DNA of 64,000 bases from Rotaria macrura. Taxonomy: Eukaryota > Rotifera > Eurotatoria > Philodinida > Philodinidae. The stretch lies in assembly GCA_900239685.1 (NCBI GenBank), contig OENT01000848.1, positions 1 through 64,000 on the forward strand, in the 5' to 3' direction. How positions within the stretch are numbered: the stretch's first letter is position 1; each line of letters begins with the position of its first letter. The position numbers were made by a program, and so were the translations under genes. Of the stretch, positions 51,797 through 64,000 are shown in pieces. The notes under the pieces are model-generated. The model was given only the letters and a program-made list of their open reading frames with translations. It made no database searches and was not told where the DNA came from.

Positions 51797-52683
51797 TTTC
51801 AATGTACAAATAAATGAATTACAGGGCAATCAATACAGTATACTTCTTTACTTATTGCAATTCTACTTCTCACCGTTGTACTTCACGTGCTATTTTATTA
51901 CTTCCGTTCTGCTTTCATGATAAACGTCATAAAAAGAATATGAGACTTGAAAAGAAACAAAGATAGTTGGTGATGACAAACATAAGTGCATGATCAATAT
52001 TTTTTTTCTTCGTTCTATACTGCGATAAATAATTTTCTCTTTCTTGCTTCTTCTTATACACTGATGTTCGTTAGAGTGAATGTAAATCATAGTAGAGTTT
52101 GTGCATCATAGAAAATAAAATTTCTTGCCACGTCGTATTGAATTTCGTTTTACAAAAATAGAACTCACGAAGGACGTCACTGTCGATTTGAGGCTCTCGT
52201 TTGATGATAAACTATGAACTGTGAGCCAAGTCCAACCATTGGAATTAGGCTATTCTAATTTAGTATACGAACAGCAAATGTTGAATCTACGATGAATAGC
52301 ATGCCATCGATTTAAAATATCATAGTAGATAGTTTTCATGTTATCTTCTAAAATCGTCAAGAAGAATCATCATATTTATCATTGAAAGCATTCTCAGCGA
52401 GAAATTCATGCATATTTTATTTCTTTTCTGTCTTCATCTTGCATAACATCTACATATGTCTGTCAAAATATAAACATAAACGAATTTTACATTCGAAAAG
52501 AAAAAGAACAAGAGCAACACAAGCCGGGAAATTCATTCATCTAATTCGCAAAAATCTATCTCTGCAAGATAAAATAAACGTAACCTATAGCATCAAACAT
52601 AGTAAAAAGTTTTCTTTTTTTGTCATTACAAGAAATCAATCAGGCACCGTTTCGTTTACACTTCATGATAGTTTGTATCTATC
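51797..52683. other. Intergenic, ART-TPR upstream / LARP4 downstream
   Basis: 887 bp between two minus-strand genes; AT-rich, no recognised coding sequence. Confidence 0.6.
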
Positions 52684-55600
52684 TTAATCATATTGTTGTG
52701 TAGAATCACTCGTTATTGTTAATGGTTCAATCGATATAGATATTGGTGAACTATTTACTTCTGTTTGTTTCAATGTACACTTATCATCATTAGATATTTT
52801 CTTGAATGACTGAACTTGATCGCTTGAGTTTTGATTATCATCTCTCGTTAATCTACATGATGAACCATCGTCTGCAAAACTACAAACATAAAATATTTTC
52901 AATATGCAGATGACGATCGAATAACAAAACAAACGAACGGTTTAGTACTATTTTGTAAAGGTTTCAGTACTACATTGGCGTGATCAGTAGAATTCGAGAG
53001 TTCTGCATGATTCGATGTCGATTTTGTTCCATTTCTAATCGAATTAAAACTAATCAGTTATGATTGGTTTCGTCAGTTTCTGACTCACCTTGGTTTCGAT
53101 GTCGTTGTCACTCGAGATTTAGATTGTATATTGCAAGTCTAAAAATTTCAATACAAAGAAAAAAAGCACAGTTCGATTTTTCTTCTGTAAGATATTGTTA
53201 CTTGAAAAAGAACAACACTAAAAATTATAATACTACGTACTCTGACTACTTCGCATTTTTTGTTTTCGATTATACTTTCAAATGAAAACGAAACGTTTTC
53301 TTTCTCTCGATAAATAGAATGCATGCAAGGAAATCTACTGAGCAAAATTATATTCATTTGAACTATTCTAAAATATCTATTCATTCAATAATAATTACAA
53401 TCAAATGAAAATTTCCTACTCGAATTAGAGTATTGAAACGTAAAAACTGTAAATAGCAAATAAATTCTTCTTAATCAAGCTTCAAATTTTATTTAACTGT
53501 ACAATGCTGTGAAACTTTACATAATCAATTACATAGTAGTCTATAATGAATAGATATGTCGAAAAAAGAAGAGATCATAATCAAGAATGAAATTCAACAG
53601 AAATCAAAAACGTTCGTTACTTGTACAGTTTTCACAGCACTGTACTCGAGAAATTAAAGCTTTTTTCTTTACCATAGGTGAGTATGAATCTGCTGGTGGT
53701 GGTATATACCAAAAATTAATTGGAAAAATAGAATGCTACAAATATAAAATATGTATGTTTTTAAAGTATTAGAGTTTAGAGAGATTTTACATTTCTATTA
53801 AAATATTGTGCTTGAGGATAATAATTCATAGTTAATGGTTGCATATTTGTTGTTAATAAAACTGTCGATGGTATATTATGTTGATGTGATGATAAATTAG
53901 GATTATAGTTCATCGGTAAGTATTGTTGTAATAGTTGCATTTGACGAGATTTAAATGCTGCTTGTTGTTGTTGTGAGAGACTTGCAAGAGATACTGATGG
54001 ATTTGTATGATTCATCGATGTTGTTTGAACAACAACTGGTACATGCGTATCTTGCATTGAAACTAAAGAAGATTTTCGCGGTAACGATGAATCTTTAGCA
54101 CTACTCTCATCCGATGATGTCGTGAGAGACTTTTGCCATAGACAAGCTTTCATTCGAGTCTAAGGATAAATACAATAAAATTTTGTGTATTTCTGGAAGA
54201 AAAAAATTAAAAATAATTTACCAAAATTTTTTGACCACGTATTGAAATATTTTCTCTTGTTAGATATAAAAATGCATTTTGTGCCTCGTCTTCACTATTA
54301 AATGTTACATACCAACAATCTGAATGACCTGATTCTAATACACGCTCACATCCAATAGCTAATACTGGACAAGATTCATTTGAAAATAATTCTAATATTT
54401 CATTTTCTGTTGCATCCAATGGTACATTACGTAATATAATAATGCAACGTTTTCTTGTTGGAAGATATGTTAGATTATCTGATGAACGAACCTTTTTCTC
54501 TTCAATATCAACTTCAACCGATGGTGATTCTAAACAAAGAAAACGAACATTATCGTTGTAATGACTCAAACATGCGAGACACAATGTAGTTACTAGCTAT
54601 TTTGTACGTATCAATAAAGCAATCTATTTCGGCACATATTTCTTTGCTGTTTTCTTTTACATAATCCTCCAAAATATGCATAATAACGCGAAGTAATTGA
54701 TACACGATCTGTTATCATATTTCAATAACGTCTGTAGAGAGAGAGAGAGCGTTGGGTTCTAGTTCTTTTTTCACCTTGTATATCGTGTTTCATCAAAAAT
54801 GACGAGCCCATTGGTTATTATTTAGTACGTTCATCATGAAAGTTGAAAATAAATATTTTCACGATATTTTTATGCTAGTTGATCGCCATGAATCTTAGTG
54901 TAAAACATACTTATCGAGAAGATGATCTAAATTCGAGCGGAGGAAATATTTGCTGCCTAAAATTGATTTTCATGTATGATCTATTGTTTTAGCATTAAAT
55001 TTGAAATGAAAACAGGTACAAAAACAATTGAGCTTTCATATTCTTCATAAATATGTGTACACATGTCCATTGTATAGATGTCTTCATTGGAACAAAAAAA
55101 ACATATCATAAGGTTAAAGTAAAATCTAACCATCAGAACAGTTTTCATGTCTGCCTGTCATAGCTGGGTGCGACTCGATCGAGCATGTATGGCTTTCGCA
55201 AAAAATCTGCGGGCTATAGGTGGGGGTCATCTTGACACCAATATATCATTTAAGATCTTTCATTCATTGACAAATCTTGATCTATACATTCAGATCTATT
55301 GTCTTCTAAAGACTTCATATAATTACTTTTGATGAATGATTTTCAAGAAAATTAAATATCAGCTATTCTTTCATTGAATTTCGGCGATGGATTAGTTGTT
55401 TTATTTTAGTATGACAATAAAATATACTTTACTTGCCATTTAATCATGTATGCTTACCTTTAAGAACATCGATAATTAATTGTAAATCCTGTGTAAGGCG
55501 TTTAACGAGTTTAAAATTTGCAATCAATGATATTGGCACGTAATTTTCAGCATCCATTTGTGATTGTAAATAAATATCATGTATCATATTTTCTCTTCAT

Positions 55601-56350
55601 ATCAAACAAAAAAGAAAACAAATCATAACATTCAAGTTTGTAGATAATTAACTAAATTTACTTGGAAAAATAATATTCGATTTGTTTTCGTAGTTTTCCT
55701 CGTAGTTGCTCAGGTGTAAGTTGTTGTTGTTGTTGTTGTTCTATGTTATTTTTTTATATTCATAATTGAAATGAAGAGAATGAAGATTTTTTTGCTTGTT
55801 TACATTTCTTTACCTGATATTCCTCGGAAATTGACATTGGAACCTTGTGCTAGTTGATCGGTAAAATTAAACATTTTTGGACGATTATTTATCGTCGTAA
55901 AATTTCGCTCTTGCTGTTGTTGTTTTTATGCTTGAAATAGATTCGTTAGAAATGGTTGGACTAAAAGAATAGTAAAGATGATATAAACGAAAGTGTGAGA
56001 AATGAGTAATGATTCATTAAATAGAAAATATAAACAAAAGCTTAGTTGACTGATGTGAAACAATCATGACAGATTTCAAGGAAACAAAAATTTAGTAAAC
56101 TTGAATTCTTTAAAGGTCAAAAAACAATGAATATATTTGTTATTTTTACATGAATTTTAGCAATGAATTTATCGAACTCACTTCAATTCGTCGCAGTAGC
56201 TTAATATTGGTATTCGTCTTTGAAAGAAAATGACATTGGATACAAATTATCGTCTTAAGCTAAGCTAGAAGGAGAATAAGACTAATCAACTTTACCCTGA
56301 TAGATATGAGATTGATGTTGTTGTAGATAAGCTTCCATTTCATAATTCAT
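52684..56350 (-). CDS. LARP4: La-related protein 4 (LARP4-like)
   Basis: Cytoplasmic poly(A)/PABP-associated RNA-binding protein that stabilises mRNA. Exons in phase: 56350-56296, 55909-55814, 55740-55662, 55594-55458, 54529-54222, 54159 down. The La motif (about 58-140) has [15 protein letters not shown], a run of Gln before it, then [12 protein letters not shown]; an RRM-like domain (about 150-228) has [11 protein letters not shown] and CWYVTF; the LARP4-typical joint ILTRMKA follows. The frame can stop at 53778-53776 (352 residues). A GTAAAA donor near 53787 instead joins in phase 0 to exons at about 53141-53088, 53035-52970 and 52886-52684, giving a longer Ser/Thr-rich tail; the last of these joints is uncertain. 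Both ends are shorter than vertebrate LARP4 (about 724). The exon 2 acceptor was chosen by frame, so the N-terminus is tentative. Divergent from ARMC8. Confidence 0.85.
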
Positions 56351-57767
56351 CGAGTCTGTATATATAAATAATCTTTATCGTGGAAAAAAATACCCTCAAA
56401 TTAATAGATCGATCGGTATTGGTCAATTAAACAAATCATCTTGTTCTATTGTTACAGTTTTTCTTTTTTCTTAATAATAATTAAGTTTTTCTTTTTAGAT
56501 AGAAATTATTTACCTTGAAATAAAACAAATGATGTTGTTATTGTCGTTTCTGCATTTCTTTTCCTTTTCCTTGTGTGTTTTGGTGTCTTATCCTTTTTCT
56601 GTCTATTCTTGTTCTCTTATTTTTTTGTGGGCCTGTTTACTGACGACTTACAAGACACCATTCAAAGGACAAGAGCCTTGTCCTATTTTTGCCAGATGGT
56701 GGATGACAACAGCAGGAATATTTATTCTACCGATCAACTAGAAACAAAAACGATAAAGAAATATTGCCGCTGTTAACAAGAACATTTAAACACTGATATT
56801 CTATATAAATATTGATATTTGCATTTCGTTTACGAAATATAAACATTTTTAATATTCATATAGTATACTATAGAACCATATAATAATAAAAACTAGCATC
56901 AATGACATTTAATCATAAGAAAACTTCTTTTTTTCTTTCACATTTAATATTCCAATTACTATTGACACTATAGTGTTGATTGTAAAAAACAAATCGTTCA
57001 ACTAAAAACATTTGAGATTCATAAATTATTATAATTTCCTCTCATTTTTTATAAATTTATTTCAAAAATAAAACTTTATAATCGAAAACGAATTACTACC
57101 ACACGCACAAATGTACACGAACACAAAAATAAAAGAATAATCGATTTGCAAAATATGACACATATATTACAAACACTGATATAAACAAAAAGAAAAGTTA
57201 TTACACATATAATCTAATACATAGAACGAGTTTCTATAAGACATGAGTTCGAAAATATGTGAATCATATAAATAATATTAATAAGTCTGCATAATGATAG
57301 AAATGTTATTGTTGTGAATAACGCATATTTATATACATATATTTACGTGAAAGAATAAACAAAAAGAAAACGGCATGAGACTGAGAAAAGAGAGAAAAAA
57401 GTTATGGGCGGACAAGAGCAAGAGAAAATAAATATTTCCTTTCTGTTTTCTTTTCATTTTTGCTTTGATTTTAACAATTATCAAAACAGAAGAATATTAA
57501 TTTTAAACGATCATACGAATGTAATTTTTTTCCTGCAATCATATCACAACGTATGTCGAAAAATTCATTGACATAGATTTTTTTCCTCACATCGATTGTT
57601 ATTTGTCTCCCTAACTAGCCAATCATATCTTTAGACTTTTTTGTACTTCTTATGATACATAGATACCCCCAAACGAACGAACGACGAACGTGTTGTTATT
57701 TATTATTTTCTCGTCGATTTGAGTCAGCTGATTGAGACATAAATTTTAAATATTATATAAAATAAAT
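56351..57767. other. Divergent intergenic region LARP4/ARMC8
   Basis: 1.4 kb, very AT-rich. An acceptor-like ACAG lies just upstream of the LARP4 ATG. No coding sequence recognised. Confidence 0.6.
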
Positions 57768-60700
57768 ATGCCTTCGTATGATGATGATTTGCCGACACAA
57801 GACGAAGAAATTTTATTGAAAAAACTTGTTGAAAACGGTGAAGAACAACAACGACTTCGTGCTATTGTTGAGGTATAAAGATAAATATCAGTCATAAAAT
57901 TATTCTTGAAATTAAAACAGAAATGTACTTCTATGATAATTCATCGAATTCGATAAAATTGAAAAAGTTTTAGATGAAAGTTTATGAAACTCTAGAATGA
58001 TAGTTAAAAATAATTTCCTGTTTTCTCAATCGAAATTTATTGCTATTTCATTATTAGGAACAAGAAATAGATGCTCGTATGTATTGAGGAAATTTCAGGC
58101 ATACATAAATATATTCGAACAATTCTGTGTAATAATTAAAGTTATCCGACTTTTAACACAATCGGGTATCAAATTTCTTTATGTGACTCAATTTAAATAT
58201 GATATGAATTTTCACATTTGTTCTATGTTTTCTCTAGGTGAAAAATTTAGTAATTGGTTCAAAGCGTTGTAAGACAGCATTCTTTCGTGTTGGCACAGCT
58301 GAAACACTATTTAATTTACTCAAAGAATTTTCGTCTTTACATCATACGGAATTACTTGTAGAAATAATTGATTGTATATCATCATTTGTTAAAGCTAATA
58401 ATAAAAATGTTATTAATCGTTTAATTGAACTTGGCTGTTTACAACAATTATTTTTATTATTAACATTAGAAAACGATTCAATCAATTTATGTGAATCATG
58501 TCTTCGATGTTTACGTTCATTTTTCGTTCCCAAACTATCATCATCATCATCATCATCATCGACAATAGCATTTTCAAATGTTGACTATTCGAATCCATTT
58601 TTAACACCAATCCCATTTGTACTCTTATGTGATCAAGATACACATAAACCACCATCAATAATAACACAATCAGACAAATCGTCTTCAACAACACAATTGA
58701 TTTCTATCGAACAATATTCACCTATTGATATTCTATTTGAAAATTCTCAATTATTTGATATACTCATTCGTTTATTGTCGATATCGAAATCTGTACAATT
58801 ATCTATTGTAGAAATTTTATGTTGTTTATGTGTCAACAATGAACGCCAAAAACAATTGGTTGATAAAAATATCATACCAGCTATTATGCATTTACTTGTG
58901 GAAAACATTAACGACAAACAACAAATTAATCATAATAATAATAAAATAAGTCAAGTCAGGTAACACTATACGAATAATGACAAAACCATTGCATTACAAC
59001 GGTTAAATAAACATGTGATTCATTAGAAAATTCGAGTGCAGTTTATAACCTATTTCTAATAACCGTTTGAACTCACATTGAAAGTATCCATACATCTAGT
59101 AACAGTTCTTGTTGTACAACTAATTTATGATAGAAAATTTTAATCCATAGAAGAATCTACTGATTGTTAAGAATCTTCTCGTAGCTACGTATTGAGTATT
59201 CATGTCCAAGCCTGAGTTTTATGACAAATATTTATTTTCCAGAAATTCAATATATAGACATAAGAACCCACGTAATGACTGATTCAAGACTATCGGTCAA
59301 GAAAACGATCACATCTTTTCATGACTTATGAATAATTTCATATTGTTACTAGTGCACTTGGATATTTTCGAGTTGACATACTTATAATAGAGTGGCGATT
59401 GAACATTGCATAACTTTATTCGGCGTCATTTTTAAGTAATCTTAGTTAAGTCATGTAACAGTCTTCATATCGATTGTGATCTTTGGATCAGTATAATTGC
59501 AGCTTTGTATTTTCATGAATATTCAGCTTTCTATATTTTACTGATCGTATTAACTTAGTTCAACATCCATTCTGATAGATATGTTAGGTTTCGCTATTCT
59601 CATTAGATATGAGGATACGATACGATGCAATACGACTTTCTTCTAATCTAAGAAATCATTCCGATAATACGTAGAATTCAGCTGATCTGATTTAAGAATT
59701 TCTTTTTCAAATTTCGAAAACATATCTACTCTGTGTAGATACAAATTGAGTTCACTTGTTTCCATCCAGAGTTTACATAGATCAAAACAGAAAACGTGTT
59801 CAAAGTTGTTTTAGAGTTGCTAAATTCAATATTTTGTTTTCTATGACTTGTTACACATCCCGTGAATTCATTCTGAAGTATTATTTACTACTCCTTACCG
59901 ACGGTGATAGTTTATATATGTAATAGCTTTTTATCTCCTTTCGATTATTTTCTATGAATTGTAAGATATTACAAGGGAGACGAAATTCAATGGTGATTAC
60001 AACTTATTTTACATTAAACAGACTCTTCGTTCAGTAACCGAATAAATCATTGTTCTAATTCATGTTCTTGTCTATGATAATAAATGATATCTTTGTGATC
60101 TTTACATAGTATCTGATCAAGTACGAAATATAATAGGAATCCCTAGAAATAATCATTTAATTTTATAAAATATATGCTATACAAAGTTCGCATGCTTGTA
60201 AATAATGTTATCATTAGAAAAAACAAGAGTGTTGCTATCGTAGATATCATAATTAAATTCTAAAATAGTACTCTTATAAACTATATTCATCAGTTCATCG
60301 TTTTAAATGTTGCAATTTGTTTTATCATACGTTTAGTCTTACAAGTGAATATATCATTGGAGCTTGTTTAAAATTATTCTGTTCATTATGTTATGAAAAT
60401 TTTGTCATTGCTCAACAATTACATAATACTATTTATTCTGAAACAAATCAAACACTAAATGAAATTATATCAAGTCTATTAAATAGAGTTCATCGACCTG
60501 TTGTTATATCATACTATGCGGCAAAATATTTTGTTAATCTATGTAAAACAAAGGTGCTATCAGCTGATCATCCATCTGTTTCGCTTGAATCGTTAACAAC
60601 ATTAGTTCATTTATGTACAAAATCAATAATAAATAAATGTGTTTATTTATATATTGAATGTCTTGATACACTTGTGTATTTGCTAAATGGAAATAGTACG

Positions 60701-63228
60701 TTACATCATACAGCTACGTATACCGAACAATTATTAAACAAATTATTTACATATATATTTACACCAACTAAAGTTCTTGATGAACATGTTGATGAATCAA
60801 TTATTGTACAAATACGTTCGTCATCATTAACATTACTTGCTGTTCTTTCATCGTATCATGAAGATATTAAAAAGCGTATCGCAGAACATGAAAGTATGAT
60901 TAACAACCTTTATATTTGCTGTTGTTATTGATAGATTAAATCTCTGTAGTCAATCAATCTATGTCATAGTTCGAGATCAATCGATAATTTTCTCATTTTA
61001 GTACGTAGGTCAAATTGAGTATTATTAATAGGATATATTCATATTTTGCCTCAAATTCAAATATTTAAATTCGACCGTAGATATCGTCTTCACGTACTAA
61101 AAACAAATGTTAAGTGAAGAGTAAACTGTCATAATATTGACAAGCAGAAATAAAGTCATCTATTATCATAATCAGGGTTTATGATTCTTCTATAAAAACT
61201 CGAGATAGATTTTTTTCTATATTCTCTATGGCGAACGTGACCAGAAAGACACAGCCTCTCTGGTGTCCTTAAGGGAGTTGCACGGATATGAAAAATGTAT
61301 GTGAAGGTTCGAAAGAAATGGCAAAGAGTTCTACTTCAATGTATGAGTATTACAGTGGCAATTTCAGCTTAAATAGATTCAACTTATTTGTTCTACGTGA
61401 TACTTGTGTTTTTTTCCATGTATTGAGTAAAAACTATTCTTAATTGTACATATGAGATTAAAGATCGACCTTGAAATTCAACGTATTCTTTATCCTTTAA
61501 TTAACACTTCACACAGTCCACTAATAGAAGAAAAGAAAAACCAGATTCAACTGATAGACAACCTTTTGGTTTTACGTATATGAAGAAGGTCTACGAAGAC
61601 ATCTAGAAAGCATATTTCTCTATATCAACATTCCTTTTAGATCATATATGATAATATTACGGTATTAAAAAAAACTTCACTGGGTGATGGTCATCGTTTA
61701 TAGTTGTTATTCGAGCTTGTGTAACAATTATTTTAGGATTTATATATGTGTTTCTTTTTAACCGAATAGAAAAACAATGTTTAGTAAAGAATATCTTGAG
61801 CATAGTCACACAAAAGTGCCTCATACTATGTATTTATTAGTAATTTGGCTAATGCTCTCATTAATCTTAGATGAAGTAAAATTTTAAGAACAAACTAAAA
61901 TATAAAGGAACATAACTTTAGATTTAATTTCAACGGCGATTGATTGTTGTCGTTCACCTCATTTATCACTTCAACTAGCAGCTCTTCGTCTTTTTCATGG
62001 ATTATCTCGAAGTGTTCATCAACTTCGTACAACGTTCAATGATACAATATGTGATATTTTACTTGATGCCATTAAATCAACAGATTTATCTATTGTGAAA
62101 ATATCATCATGTGTTATTACTAATATTGTTCTGGAATTTTCGACCTGTCGAACAGTAAATAATTCTTTAAAAGAATACCATTCTCTTATTGACTATTTTG
62201 TTTCTATTAATGTAATTTAGCGATTACTCAATGGTGGTATACTCGTAATATTGTTGAATCTTCTTACACATGCAGATCATGATTTATGTATAAACAGTAT
62301 TTGGGCTATAAGAAATCTTTCTTATCTATCTGTACTTAAAATGAAACAAGACATAATCGATGGTAAGAAAATTTTCATTATTTAAATACAAATCACGCGT
62401 GTAGAATGCGTAAATTCGTTCCGACGAAAAACATTTCTTCAAGTTTTACAAAAATCCTTGTACTTGATATAAGTCAAGGATTATTGTATACTTATGGAAA
62501 TGTTGATATATTCAGAACCGTATGATATCGAATGAAAATCAACATTAAAATTGATATTCGCAAGAAAAAAAGAAGAATCTTTGTGCATTATTTCAGATAT
62601 TTTAACAGAAAGGGATTAACCATATCTTCGACTTTTACAAAAAAAAAGGTGTAAGAAAAATTCACTATATTTCTTTGAGCCACTTCTCCAGACATATCAT
62701 AAAATATAATTGAAACGTCAAAAGATTTTTAAAAAAACTGTACGAAATGCAGATATTTTTTATTTGTTTTTTATTACTGTTAAGGCTTAACCATTGATCG
62801 TATTTATTCATTACTTGATCAATGTGCAGATGAACAATTTCTTCTATGTTTGTTATCATTGTTACGAAATTTTTTTGATGAAAAAGATACTGATGCATTG
62901 TTACCAATGTTCAACGCAACAAAATTATTAGCTGTAAAAATAGAGAACTATTGAATGAACTATTGAATGAACTAATTATTTTCTATAGACATTACAACGA
63001 TTGCTCGATAAAAATTATCCAGACGGAATTCGTTGTGAATTAAATACATTAATTGATCATCTTAATTCAAGCAATAATACAGTAAGAAGAAAAATTCGAA
63101 TAAAATCAAAACCATCGAAATTTGATTGTTCTAGTCTCAACAACGTTTGTCGTCAGATTCGATTAATTCAACTTGTCGAACATCCCTTTTTCCTGAATGT
63201 AAATCATGAATTCAGATTTCATCCGTAG
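57768..63228 (+). CDS. ARMC8: Armadillo repeat-containing protein 8 (CTLH/GID ligase scaffold)
   Basis: Armadillo scaffold of the CTLH (yeast GID) E3 ubiquitin ligase. Exons: 57768-57872, 58238-58959, 60337 to about 60917, 61922-62154, 62221-62362, 62785-62933, 62989-63228; about 700 residues. Match to the family: VKNLVIGSKRCK, CLRCLRSFF, the stretch HEDIKKRI...LQLAALRLFHGLSRSVHQLRTTF, LEFS and INSIWAIRNLS. Insertions include an eight-Ser run (ATC repeat, 58537-58561) and an Asn-rich loop. Two joints are uncertain. The exon 3 donor is a weak GTTGTT near 60918-60921. The last exon can be read straight to the stop at 63228, or spliced at GTAAGA (about 63080) to either of two acceptors, giving different tails. 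In every version the C-terminal armadillo repeats of about 100 residues in vertebrate ARMC8 are missing. Introns 2 and 3 are 1377 and about 1000 nt. Confidence 0.85.
62948..62973 (+). repeat. 12-bp tandem repeat in ARMC8 intron 6
   Basis: About two copies of a TTGAATGAACTA unit within the short last intron. Confidence 0.7.
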
Positions 63229-64000
63229 GGCCTTTCTCCTTTCTTCTTTTTTCTTTAGATGTTTGTGATGAAATGGATCAATTAGATTGTTCATAAGAAT
63301 CATCGGACCAAAACAATAGAGCATATTTACACCAACTCACCTGTTTGTTTGAATTGACTAGTACTCATTTCCTTTCCCATTTTTTTCGTTCTCTCTTTCG
63401 AAAAAAAAGAATCAAATCATGACGTGCAACAAACAAAGAAAAAAATATTGTGGTTTTCTTATTTTTTTTTTCTTTTGAATATATGTATGCAAGAATTTAT
63501 AAACTCACTGAAAGCTTGGTGTAAATCATAAGTCAAAGAAAAAAAAGACGTTTGTCAATCGACGAACTCATACAAAGTCAATGTGAATTACTGCAAGTCT
63601 TACTTACACATGAAAGTTTTTGTGCTAGAATACAACATTGAAGTATCTTTCTCGAATGTCTGTAAGAACTGCAACAATAATGAAACTGTTATTTTCTTCG
63701 AGCATAGGTTATCATCATTTAGATCATGATAAAACTTTCAACAGTGTATAAATCAACGAAAACATACACATTTCTTTGAAGCTTACACCAAATTTTCCTT
63801 CCTTTTCATAAAATCGATTCTCTTTAACTCACACATACAATGCATCTTTCATAGTTTTTTATGATGTGAACATCATCCCAAAATCGATACGTTAGTTGCG
63901 TTTACACTAGTCAAAACTCCATCTCAAAAATAAATATCAACATCAAGGCAGTATCAGATTGAAGAAAAACACCAAGATGGTTATGCCCATTGTCTCACCT
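63229..64000. other. ARMC8 downstream region
   Basis: 772 bp with no coding sequence recognised. T- and A-rich runs precede AATAAA-like sites near 63930. Confidence 0.5.

Noticed and set aside
53480..53660. Imperfect inverted repeat in the LARP4 3' region as a transposon
   Set aside because: Only about 20 bp match with gaps, and there is no target duplication; this is too weak in AT-rich DNA.

Overview
The window is animal nuclear DNA: AT-rich, with intron-rich genes (introns 44 nt to about 2.4 kb, GT-AG with one clear GC-AG). Genes include rapsyn, an ERK MAP kinase, tryptophan 2,3-dioxygenase, a BIR/RING inhibitor of apoptosis and an arginine ADP-ribosyltransferase fused to TPRs. The ART-TPR architecture, compact introns and splice-acceptor/start-codon arrangements fit a bdelloid rotifer best (inference; no marker sequence was searched). 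I joined exons by hand from splice sites and checked reading-frame phase through each gene; where joins are uncertain this is stated.

Layout: 1.9-3.1 kb (-) a secreted or anchored protein with an eight-cysteine knottin-like module, lineage-specific. 6.6-8.7 kb (+) rapsyn. 8.8-10.8 kb (-) mitochondrial 3-hydroxyacyl-CoA dehydrogenase. 10.9-17.0 kb (-) a 1066-residue inhibitor of apoptosis with seven BIR-like repeats and a C-terminal RING; its last 2.4-kb intron carries a 1.37-kb hAT-type non-autonomous transposon. 17.7-24.7 kb (-) DDX27 RNA helicase, 17 exons. 25.5-28.8 kb (-) ERK1/2. 28.8-37.3 kb is gene-poor with microsatellites and a CRE pair upstream of ERK. 37.3-41.5 kb (-) cytosolic tryptophanyl-tRNA synthetase. 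44.3-47.1 kb (+) tryptophan 2,3-dioxygenase with an added C-terminal membrane anchor. 48.1-51.8 kb (-) ART-TPR protein. 52.7-56.4 kb (-) LARP4-like RNA-binding protein. 57.8-63.2 kb (+) ARMC8-like armadillo protein, a component of the CTLH/GID ubiquitin ligase.

Functionally most genes are conserved housekeeping or signalling genes, not a pathway cluster. Three local relationships stand out. The IAP and HADH genes are separated by only 144 bp, in which IAP poly(A) signals run straight into a splice acceptor abutting the HADH start codon, which suggests an operon resolved by spliced-leader trans-splicing. Two tryptophan-consuming genes, WARS1 and TDO2, are head-to-head. Rapsyn and HADH converge with overlapping poly(A) signals. 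The most unusual proteins are the seven-BIR IAP, the tail-anchored TDO and the cysteine-rich secreted protein.
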